A DNA stretch of 48,704 nucleotides from Dysosmobacter sp. (GCA_026169195.1 JAPFEH010000005.1:72837-121540), one strand, 5' to 3'; positions 17,131 to 25,906 are shown, counted from the first letter of the stretch. Numbers and translations: made by a program. Notes: generated from the sequence alone by a model not told the origin.

Positions 17131-17226
17131 GGAGGCGCCGCCTGCACGGTACCTCCTCTTTCAAAACCAGTCACTTCTCTTGACTGTTCCGGAGCTGTCC
17201 CGCACCATCGGGCAGCTCCTCTTTTT
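17131..17226 (+). terminator. Two hairpins after the ModE-like gene
   Basis: The first hairpin pairs AGAGGAGG with CCTCCTCT (about 17129-17158). The second pairs GGAGCTG..CC with GG.CAGCTCC (17191-17219) and is followed by TCTTTTT. The second is a good intrinsic terminator for the plus strand. The minus-strand XpaC-like gene ends close by. Confidence 0.65.
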
Positions 17227-17280
17227 ATGTGCCTGATCCATCCCGCAGCCAGCCCTTGGCAGACCGGCAGAAAGGAGCTT

Positions 17281-18414
17281 TTACGATTCTCCGGTCTGAT
17301 CCATGCCAAAGTCCCGTGCGGTGCTGGCAGTTTCCCACCGCAGCATGGTTTCCAACACCCGGATATCACTGTCCACATCCAGCGCATCGGACCGATACAG
17401 CTCGTCCAGCTGGTGCTCAAATCCCCCAATAATGGTATCCATGGTCGCTTCGATCCGCTGCTTGGCCTGCCGCAGATTGTCACCTTCCACCCCCGCCTGC
17501 TCAAACTGTGCATACGAATCCAGCAGTTTTTGCGTTGTCGGCAGATAATAGTTCAAAAAGGTGTCGATCCGCTCCCGCTTCTTCGGGTCCGCATCCACTG
17601 CCTGAAAAATCCTGCCGGTCAGCTCCTCGATCCGGTCGATCTTGGCAGACAGCACGGGATCTGCGATCCGGTCATTGGCGCGGCGGATGTTCCGCAGGAT
17701 TCCGGAACAGCCCGTCTCCGTCTCCTTGGGCGGTTCCTCAGGCTTTTGCTGCGCCTGCCGCTGCCGCAGCAGTTCCTCCACGCCGTCAGGCGAGCGCAGC
17801 AGACATCCCAGCTCCGCATGAAGGTATGCCTTCCCGCCAAAATATCCTTTGTCGATCATCTTTCCCAGATCTTTCTCGACCCGACGGGAGGGATATCCCA
17901 AGGTGCGGGCCAGCTCCTCAACTTCCACCGCATCCCGATCCCCCATAACCGCCAGATATTTGCTGTACCGTTTCAAACTGCGGCTCATGGAGCTCCCGCT
18001 GCACAGCATGGCAACACCACCAGCCGCCATGGCAAGAGCCACCAGCAGGTCTTCCACATAATAGCTCTCGATCTCACCCAACCAGATCATCATATCGATC
18101 GGTTCTACGCAAGCCATCAGCCCGACAGCCGTCAAGACACCGCCGCCGATCTTCAGCCATCTGGCGTTCGAGGGCTTGGGCACCGGCGTGCGGGTCATCG
18201 CGCTGACCGCCGACCGCGCTTTCCCAACCGCCTTTGCTTCCACACTCTTTGCCGCCTGAACTTCACCTTCCGGCAGCGCTTTCTTTTTATTGTCGCTTTT
18301 GAACAGCTTCCAAAGCAGCAGGACAAGCGCAATCGGGGAAAGTCCTACCGCAAATAAAAATACAATCAAAGCCCACGAGGTCCACCCGGAATCTTTTTTT
18401 GTTTCATCCGCCAC
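17281..18414 (-). CDS. XpaC-like membrane protein (5-bromo-4-chloroindolyl phosphate hydrolysis family)
   Basis: A 377-residue protein with several hydrophobic segments near residues 11-36 and 88-140, and a soluble C-terminal part with the XpaC pattern: NIRRANDRIADPVLSAKIDR, IFQAVDADPKKRERIDTFLN, YYLPTTQKLLDSY, TMDTIIGGFEHQLDELY. XpaC proteins are linked historically to indolyl-phosphate hydrolysis and, in many genomes, sit beside TelA; their molecular role is unsettled. The GTG start lies three bases after the UPF0291 stop, suggesting coupled translation. The middle (about 150-205) resembles a winged-helix. It is the last gene of the operon. No telA is adjacent. Confidence 0.8.
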   Translation of the reverse strand: MADETKKDSGWTSWALIVFLFAVGLSPIALVLLLWKLFKSDNKKKALPEGEVQAAKSVEAKAVGKARSAVSAMTRTPVPKPSNARWLKIGGGVLTAVGLMACVEPIDMMIWLGEIESYYVEDLLVALAMAAGGVAMLCSGSSMSRSLKRYSKYLAVMGDRDAVEVEELARTLGYPSRRVEKDLGKMIDKGYFGGKAYLHAELGCLLRSPDGVEELLRQRQAQQKPEEPPKETETGCSGILRNIRRANDRIADPVLSAKIDRIEELTGRIFQAVDADPKKRERIDTFLNYYLPTTQKLLDSYAQFEQAGVEGDNLRQAKQRIEATMDTIIGGFEHQLDELYRSDALDVDSDIRVLETMLRWETASTARDFGMDQTGES

Positions 18415-18417
18415 CGG

Positions 18418-18627
18418 TCATTCCCCCTTCTTTCCCAGCTTCCGCTTGTTGCCCTTATCATCCACGATGTAAGTGTGATCCAACTCTCCCTTCAAGCTTC
18501 CCAGCACAGAGTCGATATATTCCCGCCGCAGGGCGGCGCGCTCCATCTCCTCCCATTCCGTCAGTCCCTCCGGACTCTTGGCTTTTCTTGCCAGCTCATT
18601 GATGCGGTCGATCTGCTTTTGATCCAT
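18418..18627 (-). CDS. UPF0291/DUF896 small protein, YnzC-like
   Basis: A 69-residue protein of the UPF0291 (DUF896) family, related to B. subtilis YnzC: IDRINELARKAKSPEGLTEWE, then LRREYIDSVLGSLKGEL. The fold is a helical hairpin and the function is unknown. It starts 12 bases after ylmH with GAGGAGAGAAGAAC as ribosome site, and ends three bases before the XpaC-like gene, so the three are clearly co-translated in sequence. Confidence 0.9.
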   Translation of the reverse strand: MDQKQIDRINELARKAKSPEGLTEWEEMERAALRREYIDSVLGSLKGELDHTYIVDDKGNKRKLGKKGE

Positions 18628-18639
18628 GTTCTTCTCTCC

Positions 18640-19437
18640 TCAGATATATCGTTTCAGTGTAATGGCAGTACGCCCTTTTTTTGTCATACCGCCGATCTCT
18701 GTCAGCTCAAATTTCCCGAATCCGCGGGCGGAAACCGTATCCCCCGCCGAAAGCACCTTGTCCGGTTTGGTACATTCCCGCCAGTTTACCTGCACCCTGC
18801 CGGATGCAATCAGCTCCGCCGCCTTCCCCCGTGCCATTTTCAGTCCCGCCGAAACCACAGCATCCAGCCGCAGGGATGAAACGGTATCCCGAAGCTCCTG
18901 ACAGCGGACCTCCGGAATATGGAGATGTGCTGGGTCGATCTCCGTGACCGTCAGCTTCGCCCGTCCGGCACTGTTCCAGCCGGCAAGCAGAAAATCCGCC
19001 ACGGTATCCAGCACCAGAAGGTCCGCGCTGTCCGATCCCACCAGAATATCTCCCAGCTTCTCCCGAACCACGCCCATTCCCATCAGGCTCCCCAGAAAGT
19101 CCCTGTGGGTCAGCGCGTTGTCTGCGCGAAAGGCCGCCCGCAGACAGCGGATCGGGCTTTGGCTTCCGGCATCCTCCGGCTCCAGCCAATCCGGCAGAAA
19201 CATCAGCAGTTTCCGCTCCGCCCCCTCATATCCGCCCCACGGCACATACTCGCTTTCCGAGGCTCCGGCCAACCGCAGCAGATCCATGGCCGCAGCCTGC
19301 TGCTGCGGGCTGAGAAAATCCGTGGCAGCAGGGATCCCCCGTCTGCGGGTCTGCTCCAGCCGATCCAGTACCTTCGCCAGATGCAGCCGGTCTTCTCCCA
19401 CGGCGCCCGTCCGGTCCAGCAAAAGACTCTTATCCAT
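18640..19437 (-). CDS. ylmH: S4-domain RNA-binding protein YlmH
   Basis: A 265-residue protein of the YlmH family with a C-terminal S4 domain: VVSAGLKMARGKAAELIASGRVQVN, then the KPDKVLSAGDTVSARGFGKF block. YlmH binds ribosomal RNA in Gram-positives and takes part in rescue of stalled large subunits. Usually it sits in the ylmE-sepF-ylmG-ylmH-divIVA cell-division cluster; here it follows an ABC exporter. The ATG overlaps the exporter stop by eight bases (ATGGATAA) and has AGGAG seven bases upstream. Confidence 0.92.
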   Translation of the reverse strand: MDKSLLLDRTGAVGEDRLHLAKVLDRLEQTRRRGIPAATDFLSPQQQAAAMDLLRLAGASESEYVPWGGYEGAERKLLMFLPDWLEPEDAGSQSPIRCLRAAFRADNALTHRDFLGSLMGMGVVREKLGDILVGSDSADLLVLDTVADFLLAGWNSAGRAKLTVTEIDPAHLHIPEVRCQELRDTVSSLRLDAVVSAGLKMARGKAAELIASGRVQVNWRECTKPDKVLSAGDTVSARGFGKFELTEIGGMTKKGRTAITLKRYI

Positions 19438-21181
19438 GGCGCAGCTCCTGTGTGCGAACCAGCGCGGCATAGGCGCCGTTCTTTGCCATCAGTTCCTCGT
19501 GGCTGCCCAGTTCCGCGATCCTCCCGTCTTCCACCACGGCAATGCGGTCCGCCCCGCGAACCGTGGAAAGCCGGTGGGCAATGATGATCGTGGTACGGCC
19601 CTTGGAAAGTTTTTCAAAGGTCTCCTGCAGCTTGGCTTCCGTCACGCTGTCCAGCGCGGAGGTGGCTTCATCCAGAATCAGCACCGGCGGGTCCTTCAGG
19701 AAGATCCGCGCAATGGAGATCCTCTGCTTTTGTCCCCCCGAGAGCAGGGTTCCCCGCTCCCCCACATAGGTGTTGAACCCATCCGGCATCGCCACGATAT
19801 CATCGTAGATCTCTGCCAGCTTCGCAGCCTTTGCAACTTCCTCCTCCGTAGCTCCCGGACGGCCGTAACGGATATTTTCCAGAATGCTGGCAGCAAACAG
19901 GAACACCTCCTGCTGCACCACACCCACATTCTGCCGCAAAGACTCCTGCGTTACGTTCCGCACATCATTTCCGTCAATACAGATCGCGCCCTCCGTCACA
20001 TCGTAAAAACGGGGCAGCAACTGGCAAAGCGTCGATTTTCCTCCGCCGGAGGGCCCTACCACCGCCACCGTCTCACCCGGACGGATATGCAGATCCACGT
20101 CATGGAGCACCGCCAAATCGTCCTGATAGGCAAAGCTCACGTGGTTCACGTCAATGCGGCCCTCCACACGGGGCAGCACCTTCGCGTCGGGCGCATCCTG
20201 AAGCGCCGGCTCTGTCCGCATCAGCTCAACAAAGCGGCCCAGCCCCGCCGTCCCGTTTGCAAACAGCTCTGCAAAGTTGGAGAGCTTGCGAACGGGATTC
20301 ACAAAGGTCGTAATATACAGGCTGAAGGTGATCAGATCCACCGTGGTCATCTGTCCCTTCATAATGAAGAGTCCGCCGGCGCCGATCACCGCCGCAGACA
20401 ACAGGCACAGGAAAAACTCCATGGTGGCGTTGAACCGGCCCATGGCCTTGTGGAACTGGCGTTTCGATGTTTTGTAGGTATCGTTGGAGCTGTCGAATTT
20501 TTCCAGCTCCATCTCTTCGTTGGCAAAGGCCTTGGCAGTCCGGATCCCGGAAAGGCCGGATTCAATATCGGCGTTGATGGTGGCGGTCTTCTGCTTTACC
20601 CGACGGGATGCCTCCTGCATGGAAGCCCTGCATTTCCAGACCACCAGAAAAAACACCGGAAGGATGCAGGCGATCACCAGCGCCAGCCGCCACTGGATGG
20701 TAAACATGACGGCAAGCGATCCCAGAATCGTGACGCCGGAAATGAAAATGTCCTCCGGTCCGTGGTGAGCCAATTCCGTAATGTCGAACAGATCCGCCGT
20801 CAGCCGGCTCATCAGCTGACCGGTGCGGTTGCGGTCAAAGTAGTCGAAAGACAACTCCTGCATGTGGCGGAACAGGTCCCGACGGATGTCCGCCTCCACC
20901 AGAATGCCGAAGGTATGTCCCCAGTAACAGATGACATACGTCAGCACAGCCCGCAGGGCAAACGCCGCCAGCACCACGCCCATGACCGCGAAAAAGGTCT
21001 TGTAGGCACTTTGCGGCAGCAATTCATACATACACCAGCGGGAAACGTAGGGAAACGCCAGATCGATCATCGAGATCAGCAGCGCGCAGCTGAGATCCAT
21101 GATAAAAAGCTTCCGGTGCGGGCGAAAATAAGACAGAAAGATCCGCAGGGCAGAGCGCTCCTGAAATTCTTTGGTGGTCAT
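19430..21181 (-). CDS. ABC exporter, fused membrane and ATPase domains (MsbA/LmrA type)
   Basis: A 583-residue half-transporter that works as a dimer. Residues about 20-310 carry six membrane segments (for example SCALLISMIDLAF, FAVMGVVLAAFALRA). The ATPase part has Walker A GPSGGGKST, the signature LSGGQKQR, Walker B VLILDEATSALD and the His switch IIAHRLST. The ATG at 21181 follows AAGGAG with ten bases spacing; the longer in-frame start overlaps that site. Substrate cannot be told: lipids, drugs or peptides are all possible. It heads the operon with ylmH, UPF0291 and the XpaC-like gene. Confidence 0.93.
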   Translation of the reverse strand: MTTKEFQERSALRIFLSYFRPHRKLFIMDLSCALLISMIDLAFPYVSRWCMYELLPQSAYKTFFAVMGVVLAAFALRAVLTYVICYWGHTFGILVEADIRRDLFRHMQELSFDYFDRNRTGQLMSRLTADLFDITELAHHGPEDIFISGVTILGSLAVMFTIQWRLALVIACILPVFFLVVWKCRASMQEASRRVKQKTATINADIESGLSGIRTAKAFANEEMELEKFDSSNDTYKTSKRQFHKAMGRFNATMEFFLCLLSAAVIGAGGLFIMKGQMTTVDLITFSLYITTFVNPVRKLSNFAELFANGTAGLGRFVELMRTEPALQDAPDAKVLPRVEGRIDVNHVSFAYQDDLAVLHDVDLHIRPGETVAVVGPSGGGKSTLCQLLPRFYDVTEGAICIDGNDVRNVTQESLRQNVGVVQQEVFLFAASILENIRYGRPGATEEEVAKAAKLAEIYDDIVAMPDGFNTYVGERGTLLSGGQKQRISIARIFLKDPPVLILDEATSALDSVTEAKLQETFEKLSKGRTTIIIAHRLSTVRGADRIAVVEDGRIAELGSHEELMAKNGAYAALVRTQELRHG

Positions 21182-21220
21182 GGAAACGATTCTCCTTCTC
21201 TTCATAACAATGCCGCATTT

Positions 21221-21249
21221 ATCATAGCACAGTTTGCGCCTCCACGCAA
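21221..21249 (-). promoter_or_regulatory. Promoter of the ABC exporter operon
   Basis: TTGCGT (21249-21244), 17 bases, TATGAT (21226-21221) on the minus strand, about 40 bases upstream of the exporter start. Confidence 0.65.
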
Positions 21250-21282
21250 CGAAAGTTCCCCTCTCCCAGTTCCGAAATACAA

Positions 21283-21319
21283 AAAGCCTCCCCGAATGCG
21301 GCGCATTCGGGGAGGCTTT
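21283..21319 (-). terminator. Terminator of the zinc-ribbon/SH3 gene
   Basis: A perfect 17-base-pair stem (AAAGCCTCCCCGAATGC arm) with a three-base loop begins three bases after the stop codon and is followed on the minus strand by a T run. It separates this gene from the exporter operon. Confidence 0.9.
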
Positions 21320-21322
21320 GCA

Positions 21323-22258
21323 TCAAGTATTCTTCAGGAATTCGCCCTTCATGTAACCGCTGGTGCTGACGCCGCCCACACCGGAGAAGGTGATCTCGTA
21401 CCAACCGTTCCCGGCACTCTTGACGATCTGGATCTCTGCACCGTTGGGCACCGTTGCCAGCGCCTCATGCTCGGTCCCCGGTCCGGAGCGCACACGCACG
21501 CCGTTTCCGCCGTTGACCACCACTGCCGCGCCTGCCTTCAGTGTGCCGGCCGCAGACGGCGTCTCCGGCTCCGTGGAAGGCGCTACGGCACCGGAAGCAT
21601 TCACCCGGACGATGCACTCCGCCTTCTTGCTGCCGTCGGTCACCAGAATATGTACCGTGCCGTTGGAAACCGCCACCACCTTGCCGTTTTGATCCACGGA
21701 GGCAATTCCCTCGTCTTCACTGACCCACCGGTAGGTGCTGCTGCCGCCGGAAGCCCGCAATGTGTGCGACTCTCCCAGTGTTTTGATGGTAAAATCCTTG
21801 CCGCTGAGTGTCAGCCCATCCGGCAGCTTGGATACCGCTTCATAGTCGCCGGTCTCCGGTCCCTTCGGCTCCTCCGGTTCTGCGGGTTCCTCTTCATCCG
21901 GTCCTTCCGGCATCACACCGGGTTCCTGCGCATCCGGCTCTTCCGGTCCCTCCGGCATGGTGCCGGGCGTCACATCCTCTGTCGGGTTTTCCGGTGTCTG
22001 ATCGCCTTTGGCCTTATTCAGCAGCTCATCTCCATAGAGCAGGTAAATCAAAAGCGCCGCCATCAGGAGGATCAATACGATCAAAGTGGGGGTAATCAAA
22101 TTAAACTGCCGGCTGTGGCGGGACACCCGTCTGCCCCGTCTGGGACTGCGGCGGATCTCCTCTCCATCCCGCAGCGCCTCTTCTTCTTCGCAAAAGGGAC
22201 ATTCTTTATAAGTATCGGAATATTTCTCCCCGCACTTGGGGCAGCGGATCATAGCCAT
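21323..22258 (-). CDS. Membrane-anchored zinc-ribbon, Big2 and SH3 domain protein
   Basis: A 311-residue protein of unknown function with a clear order of parts. A zinc ribbon (CPKC at 6-9, CPFC at 20-23) is followed by a basic stretch, one membrane segment at about 52-75, an acidic Pro/Glu-rich tether to about 145 with the repeated PGxMPEGPxE unit, a Big2-like Ig domain (GGSSTYRWVSEDEGIASVDQNG) and a C-terminal bacterial SH3 domain (NGVRVRSGPGTEHEALATVPNG) ending in LKNT. The ribbon would lie inside the cell and the Ig and SH3 parts outside, bound to the wall (inference). The ATG at 22258 follows GGGAGGATCCATC. Confidence 0.85.
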   Translation of the reverse strand: MAMIRCPKCGEKYSDTYKECPFCEEEEALRDGEEIRRSPRRGRRVSRHSRQFNLITPTLIVLILLMAALLIYLLYGDELLNKAKGDQTPENPTEDVTPGTMPEGPEEPDAQEPGVMPEGPDEEEPAEPEEPKGPETGDYEAVSKLPDGLTLSGKDFTIKTLGESHTLRASGGSSTYRWVSEDEGIASVDQNGKVVAVSNGTVHILVTDGSKKAECIVRVNASGAVAPSTEPETPSAAGTLKAGAAVVVNGGNGVRVRSGPGTEHEALATVPNGAEIQIVKSAGNGWYEITFSGVGGVSTSGYMKGEFLKNT

Positions 22259-22370
22259 GATGGATCCTCCCGTATTCAGTCTATGCTTTACATAATATCG
22301 TTTTTTCCCAGCGCCGTCAAGACCGCTCTGTCGAATTTTCGGGAAATTCACACTTTCCGGATCCCATCTC

Positions 22371-22399
22371 TTGCTTTTATCCACCCTTACTTCTATAAT
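22371..22399 (+). promoter_or_regulatory. Sigma-A promoter of udk
   Basis: TTGCTT (22371-22376), 17 bases, TATAAT (22394-22399), about 58 bases upstream of the start codon. Confidence 0.75.
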
Positions 22400-22457
22400 A
22401 AGATGGAAAAACATCAAAACAGTTCTTTTTGGACAACATGCGGGAGGAACATACAAC

Positions 22458-23075
22458 ATGGGTACCATCCTGATCGGCATTGCCGGCGGCACCGGCTCCG
22501 GCAAAACCACACTCACCCGTCATCTAAAGGACCACTTCGGAGACAGTGTCACCGTGATCGGCCATGACAGCTACTACAAGCGTCAAACAGGCAAGACCTA
22601 TGAGGAGCGGGCACAGGTAAATTACGACCACCCCAGCGCTTTTGACACCGATCTTTTGATCCGGCATTTACAGGAGCTGCTGGAAGGTCACGCGGTTCAG
22701 TGTCCGGTCTATTCCTTTTCAGACCATAACCGCACCGACGAAACTGTGACAGTCTATCCCAACAAAGTGATCATTGTGGAAGGGATCCTGATTTTCCAAA
22801 ATCCCACTTTGCGGGATATGTTTGATATTAAAATCTTTGTGGAGACCGATGCAGACGTCCGCATTCTCCGCAGAGCGCTTCGGGATGTGGAGGAACGCGG
22901 CCGCACCCTGCAATCCGTAGTCACCCAGTATCTTACCACCGTCAAGCCCATGCACGAGCAGTACGTGGAGCCTTCCCGCAAATATGCGGACATTGTGGTA
23001 TTGGAAGGCGGGCACAATCTGGTCGCGTTGGAAATGATTATGCAGCGCATCCAAAACCACATCGACGGGAACTGA
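22458..23075 (+). CDS. udk: Uridine kinase
   Basis: A 205-residue kinase that phosphorylates uridine and cytidine in pyrimidine salvage. The P-loop is GIAGGTGSGKTTLT at about residues 7-19. Next come the substrate block DSYYK, YDHPSAFDTDLL, PVYSFSDHNRTDE and the family motif VIIVEGILIF; the lid has RRALRDVEERGR. Length fits Udk. The ATG at 22458 has GGGAGGAAC upstream; the longer in-frame reading begins within the promoter. It is monocistronic. Confidence 0.95.
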   Translation: MGTILIGIAGGTGSGKTTLTRHLKDHFGDSVTVIGHDSYYKRQTGKTYEERAQVNYDHPSAFDTDLLIRHLQELLEGHAVQCPVYSFSDHNRTDETVTVYPNKVIIVEGILIFQNPTLRDMFDIKIFVETDADVRILRRALRDVEERGRTLQSVVTQYLTTVKPMHEQYVEPSRKYADIVVLEGGHNLVALEMIMQRIQNHIDGN

Positions 23076-23119
23076 TCCCTTCCGGCGATGCCATATCGAA
23101 CGGGTTGACCGCACGGCCC

Positions 23120-23157
23120 AAACGCCCGCCTCAGTGAAATGAGGCGGGCGTTTTTTT
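23120..23157 (+). terminator. Terminator of udk
   Basis: A 14-base-pair stem, AAACGCCCGCCTCA with TGAGGCGGGCGTTT, with a six-base loop and a seven-T tail, 45 bases after the udk stop. Confidence 0.9.
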
Positions 23158-23741
23158 GTCAGGCAGGCTGCCGGACTGTTTTCCGCAAATCTGCACCGGT
23201 GCGGATCCAGTTTCTTTCACGATGTTGTTTTTCAACGCAGCGCAATACAATTCGTATTATCGCACCGCCTGTCCCGTGAGACTTCATCGACGCTTTCCGC
23301 TCTTTTTCGACAGGCGCCTCATGTCAAGGGAGTCAAGGAACAAATTGTAAGATATTTTTTTCTTTTTTTCATCAATATGTCCAGTTCTTCTCTCTGTTTC
23401 GCAGCGGCGTTTTTCCGCCCCCGCGCCTGAAAAGTTTACGTAACTATTTTATATAATTTCTTTTACGCAGAGTTATTCACATTTTCCACTTAGTTTTCAA
23501 CATCCATTTTTTCTTTTATTTTCAGCACTTTAATCGTTTTTTGGTTTTTTATGGCAATTGCTGTAACGCACATCTCCACTTAGAAAATAGTTGATACTAA
23601 CTATACATAAAGCAATACTTTCTCAATCCCCTTATTTCCGTCTGTCAGATCTGACGTTTTTCTCCAATCTTCCGCAAAAAAATTCAGGTAGATGTCCGGA
23701 CGCAACCTGCATCTCTGATTTTTCACAGGATTCCGCCTAGA
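23158..23741. other. AT-rich convergent intergenic region, no gene seen
   Basis: This 584-base gap lies between the facing terminators of udk and tsaD. I see no credible coding frame. The right two thirds are very AT-rich with T runs. It holds TTATTCACA (23473-23481), one mismatch from the DnaA box, and two copies of a CACAT..TCCACTTAG motif at 23478-23493 and 23569-23583. A perfect palindrome GTCAGATCTGAC is near 23644. Confidence 0.5.
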
Positions 23742-23777
23742 AAGAAAAGGAGACTGCCTGCGCAGTCTCCTTTTCTT
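23742..23777. terminator. Terminator of the polA-tsaD operon
   Basis: A perfect 16-base-pair stem (AAGAAAAGGAGACTGC arm) with a four-base loop, three bases beyond the tsaD stop, and T-rich on both sides so possibly bidirectional. Confidence 0.88.
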
Positions 23778-23780
23778 GGC

Positions 23781-24788
23781 TTATCCGGCAATATCTCTGG
23801 TCGCATAAGCGTTGAGCTCCATGCCGGCTGTATTGCCTGCCAAATATTCGTAATACCCCTGCGCGCCGATCATGGCGCCATTGTCTCCGCACAGCTTCAG
23901 CGGCGGCAGATACAGCTTGCACCCTGCCGACCGGCAAGCCCGTTCCAAATCTGCCCGAATGACGGAGTTGGCTGCCACACCACCCGCCGCCGCCATGGTA
24001 TGATATCCGGTCTGCCGCAACGCCTCCATAGCCCGGGGAACCAGCGTGTCGCTGACAGCTTGGGCAAAATCTCTGGCCAGTGCCGCGCGGTCCAATGCTT
24101 CTCCCACCTGTCGGGCATGGTGCGCCAGATTCACCACCGCTGTTTTCAATCCGGAAAAGCTCATATCCAGCGGCGCCCCGTCCACATGTGCGTGGGGCAG
24201 CGAATAGACCCCGCCCGCGGACTGCTGTGCCAAGCGGTCCATCGGTCCGCCGCCGGGATACGGAAGGCCCAGTACCCGCGCCGCTTTATCAAAGCACTCG
24301 CCTGCGGCATCATCCCTTGTTCCGCCAAGGATCTCCATTTCCGTATAGCTCCGCACATCCACCAGCAGCGTATTGCCGCCGGAAATCGCCAGTGCAAGAA
24401 ACGGAGGCTCCAGCTCCGGAAACGCCAAATAGTTCGCGGCAATATGCCCGCGAATATGGTGCACAGGGATCAGGGGCACCCCCAGACCATATGCCACGGA
24501 TTTCGCAAAGCTCAGTCCCACCAGCACCGCGCCGATCAGCCCCGGCGCATATGTCACCGCAACGGCATCAATATCACTGCGGGCACATCCTGCATCTCTC
24601 AGTGCCTGTTCCGTTAAAGCCGCGATCACCTCCACATGCTTTCTGGAGGCGATCTCCGGCACGACACCGCCGTACAAGGCGTGGAGATCCGCCTGCGAGG
24701 CTATGGCATCCGACAGGATGTGCCGTCCGTCCTCCACCACCGCCACAGCGGTTTCATCACAGGAAGATTCAAATGCCAGAATCTTCAT
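23781..24788 (-). CDS. tsaD: tRNA N6-adenosine threonylcarbamoyltransferase
   Basis: A 335-residue enzyme of the Kae1/TsaD family that transfers threonylcarbamoyl to A37 of ANN-decoding tRNAs, together with TsaB and TsaE. The start MKILAFESSCDETAVAVVEDG is diagnostic. The metal-binding His pair lies in PVHHIRGHIAAN, and later blocks GGTRDDAAGECFDKAARVLGL and AAAGGVAANS are typical. The ATG has GGGGGGAGAGC upstream. It is the last gene of polA-rimI-acetyltransferase-tsaD; rimI and tsaD are common partners. tsaB and tsaE are not in the window. Confidence 0.97.
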   Translation of the reverse strand: MKILAFESSCDETAVAVVEDGRHILSDAIASQADLHALYGGVVPEIASRKHVEVIAALTEQALRDAGCARSDIDAVAVTYAPGLIGAVLVGLSFAKSVAYGLGVPLIPVHHIRGHIAANYLAFPELEPPFLALAISGGNTLLVDVRSYTEMEILGGTRDDAAGECFDKAARVLGLPYPGGGPMDRLAQQSAGGVYSLPHAHVDGAPLDMSFSGLKTAVVNLAHHARQVGEALDRAALARDFAQAVSDTLVPRAMEALRQTGYHTMAAAGGVAANSVIRADLERACRSAGCKLYLPPLKLCGDNGAMIGAQGYYEYLAGNTAGMELNAYATRDIAG

Positions 24789-24804
24789 GCTCTCCCCCCT
24801 TCCT

Positions 24805-25398
24805 TTACTGCTGCCAGGAAACCTTTGCTCCCGGTTTCATCGTGGAGTCAAAGGGGATCCGGACATATTTGTGGAATTTATCCGCCGAAAACGTATTTTC
24901 ATATACAAACCGGTGTTCTTCCATCAGCTGCCGGAAATCCACCTCACCCTTTGCCAGATAAAGGGTTTTGTAATGTACGCCAAACATTTCCGTATCATAA
25001 TCTGCCAGCCGCAGGCCGTTGCGGGCGTAAAACGCCAGCCGCCGCTCCGCCATAGCGGGGTCGGGAGCATGGACAGGCGCCTCCGCTTCACCGAAGATCA
25101 CCGTATCCGGCTCTGTCTCCGCCAGTTTGGAAAGCATGACCGCTCCAAGTCCGCCATTCCGATAGCGGGCAGAGGTACACAAATAGTCCAGCAGCGCCCA
25201 GCCGGAATGTCCCCGCCACAGAAAACACTCTCCTACAATATTATCTCCGTCAAACAGGCACCAAGGGGTATACCACCCCTCCTGCCACATCCGCTCAATA
25301 TCGGATAAGGGCTTGAGCTCCGCCGCCGGAAACGCCTCACACATATCCCGGTCATAGACCGTGCGCAGCTGCTCAATCGTCGGAAGTCTCAGTTCCAT
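24805..25398 (-). CDS. GNAT-family N-acetyltransferase
   Basis: A 197-residue GNAT-like protein: CLFDGDNIVGECFLWRGH (beta strands 2-3), LLDYLCTSARYRNGGLGAVML (the acetyl-CoA binding loop, here R-x-x-G-G-L-G), and FYARNGLRLADYDTEMFG near the C-terminus. The substrate is unknown; small metabolites or antibiotics are possible. The gene overlaps the 3' end of rimI by 26 bases, with AAAGGAG before its ATG, so translation is coupled. Confidence 0.82.
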   Translation of the reverse strand: MELRLPTIEQLRTVYDRDMCEAFPAAELKPLSDIERMWQEGWYTPWCLFDGDNIVGECFLWRGHSGWALLDYLCTSARYRNGGLGAVMLSKLAETEPDTVIFGEAEAPVHAPDPAMAERRLAFYARNGLRLADYDTEMFGVHYKTLYLAKGEVDFRQLMEEHRFVYENTFSADKFHKYVRIPFDSTMKPGAKVSWQQ

Positions 25399-25858
25399 AG
25401 GTAAACTCCTTTGTCATAATGAGTGCATCCTCCTTCGGATGCTCATAGTAATTTTTCCTCCGCCCAACGCTGCGGAAGCCGCGGCTGCCATAGAGGGCAA
25501 TGGCATCATAATTGGACGCCCGCACCTCCAGTGTCAAAAACGCCAGATGGTTTCCCTCTGCAAAGTTCAAAAACACCTCCAGCAGTTGAGATGCAACTCC
25601 CTGCCGCCGGCACTCCGGCAGCACCGCCACATTGGTGATATATCCTTCATCCAGCACAACCTGCAGTCCGGCATAGCCCACCACCCGGCCTGTGTCATCC
25701 AGCGCCACCAAAAAAGCGGAGAGCAGATTGTTCAGCTCTTCTGCCAGCATATTTCTGGACCAAGGTGTCGAAAAGCAGATCCGCTCCAGTTCTGCTACTT
25801 CATCCAGATGATCGCCATTCATCGGTACGATCCGCACGTGCATCTTTTGTTTTTCCAT
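25373..25858 (-). CDS. rimI: Ribosomal-protein-alanine N-acetyltransferase, RimI type
   Basis: A 161-residue GNAT enzyme whose relatives acetylate the N-terminus of ribosomal protein S18. Diagnostic are ELERICFSTPWSRNMLAEEL, YITNVAVLPECRRQGVASQLL (acetyl-CoA site R-x-x-G-V-A) and LEVRASNYDAIALYGSRGFRS. Two starts are possible, ATG at 25858 (GGTGA five bases upstream) and ATG at 25870 (weak GGAATAG); the first is used here without certainty. The gene lies between polA and a second acetyltransferase, and tsaD follows, a usual grouping. Confidence 0.88.
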   Translation of the reverse strand: MEKQKMHVRIVPMNGDHLDEVAELERICFSTPWSRNMLAEELNNLLSAFLVALDDTGRVVGYAGLQVVLDEGYITNVAVLPECRRQGVASQLLEVFLNFAEGNHLAFLTLEVRASNYDAIALYGSRGFRSVGRRKNYYEHPKEDALIMTKEFTYGTETSDD

Positions 25859-25906
25859 GTATGTCACCATTCTATTCCACAATCTGATCCCGCAGTTTCA
25901 TCGGAC

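Noticed and set aside
18944-22567. A 1207-codon plus-strand reading frame
   Set aside because: It is antisense to ylmH, the ABC exporter and the zinc-ribbon/SH3 gene and then joins the udk region; no domain is recognisable.
23222-23350. A short plus-strand frame after the udk terminator
   Set aside because: No ribosome site or promoter, and the translation has low-complexity content.
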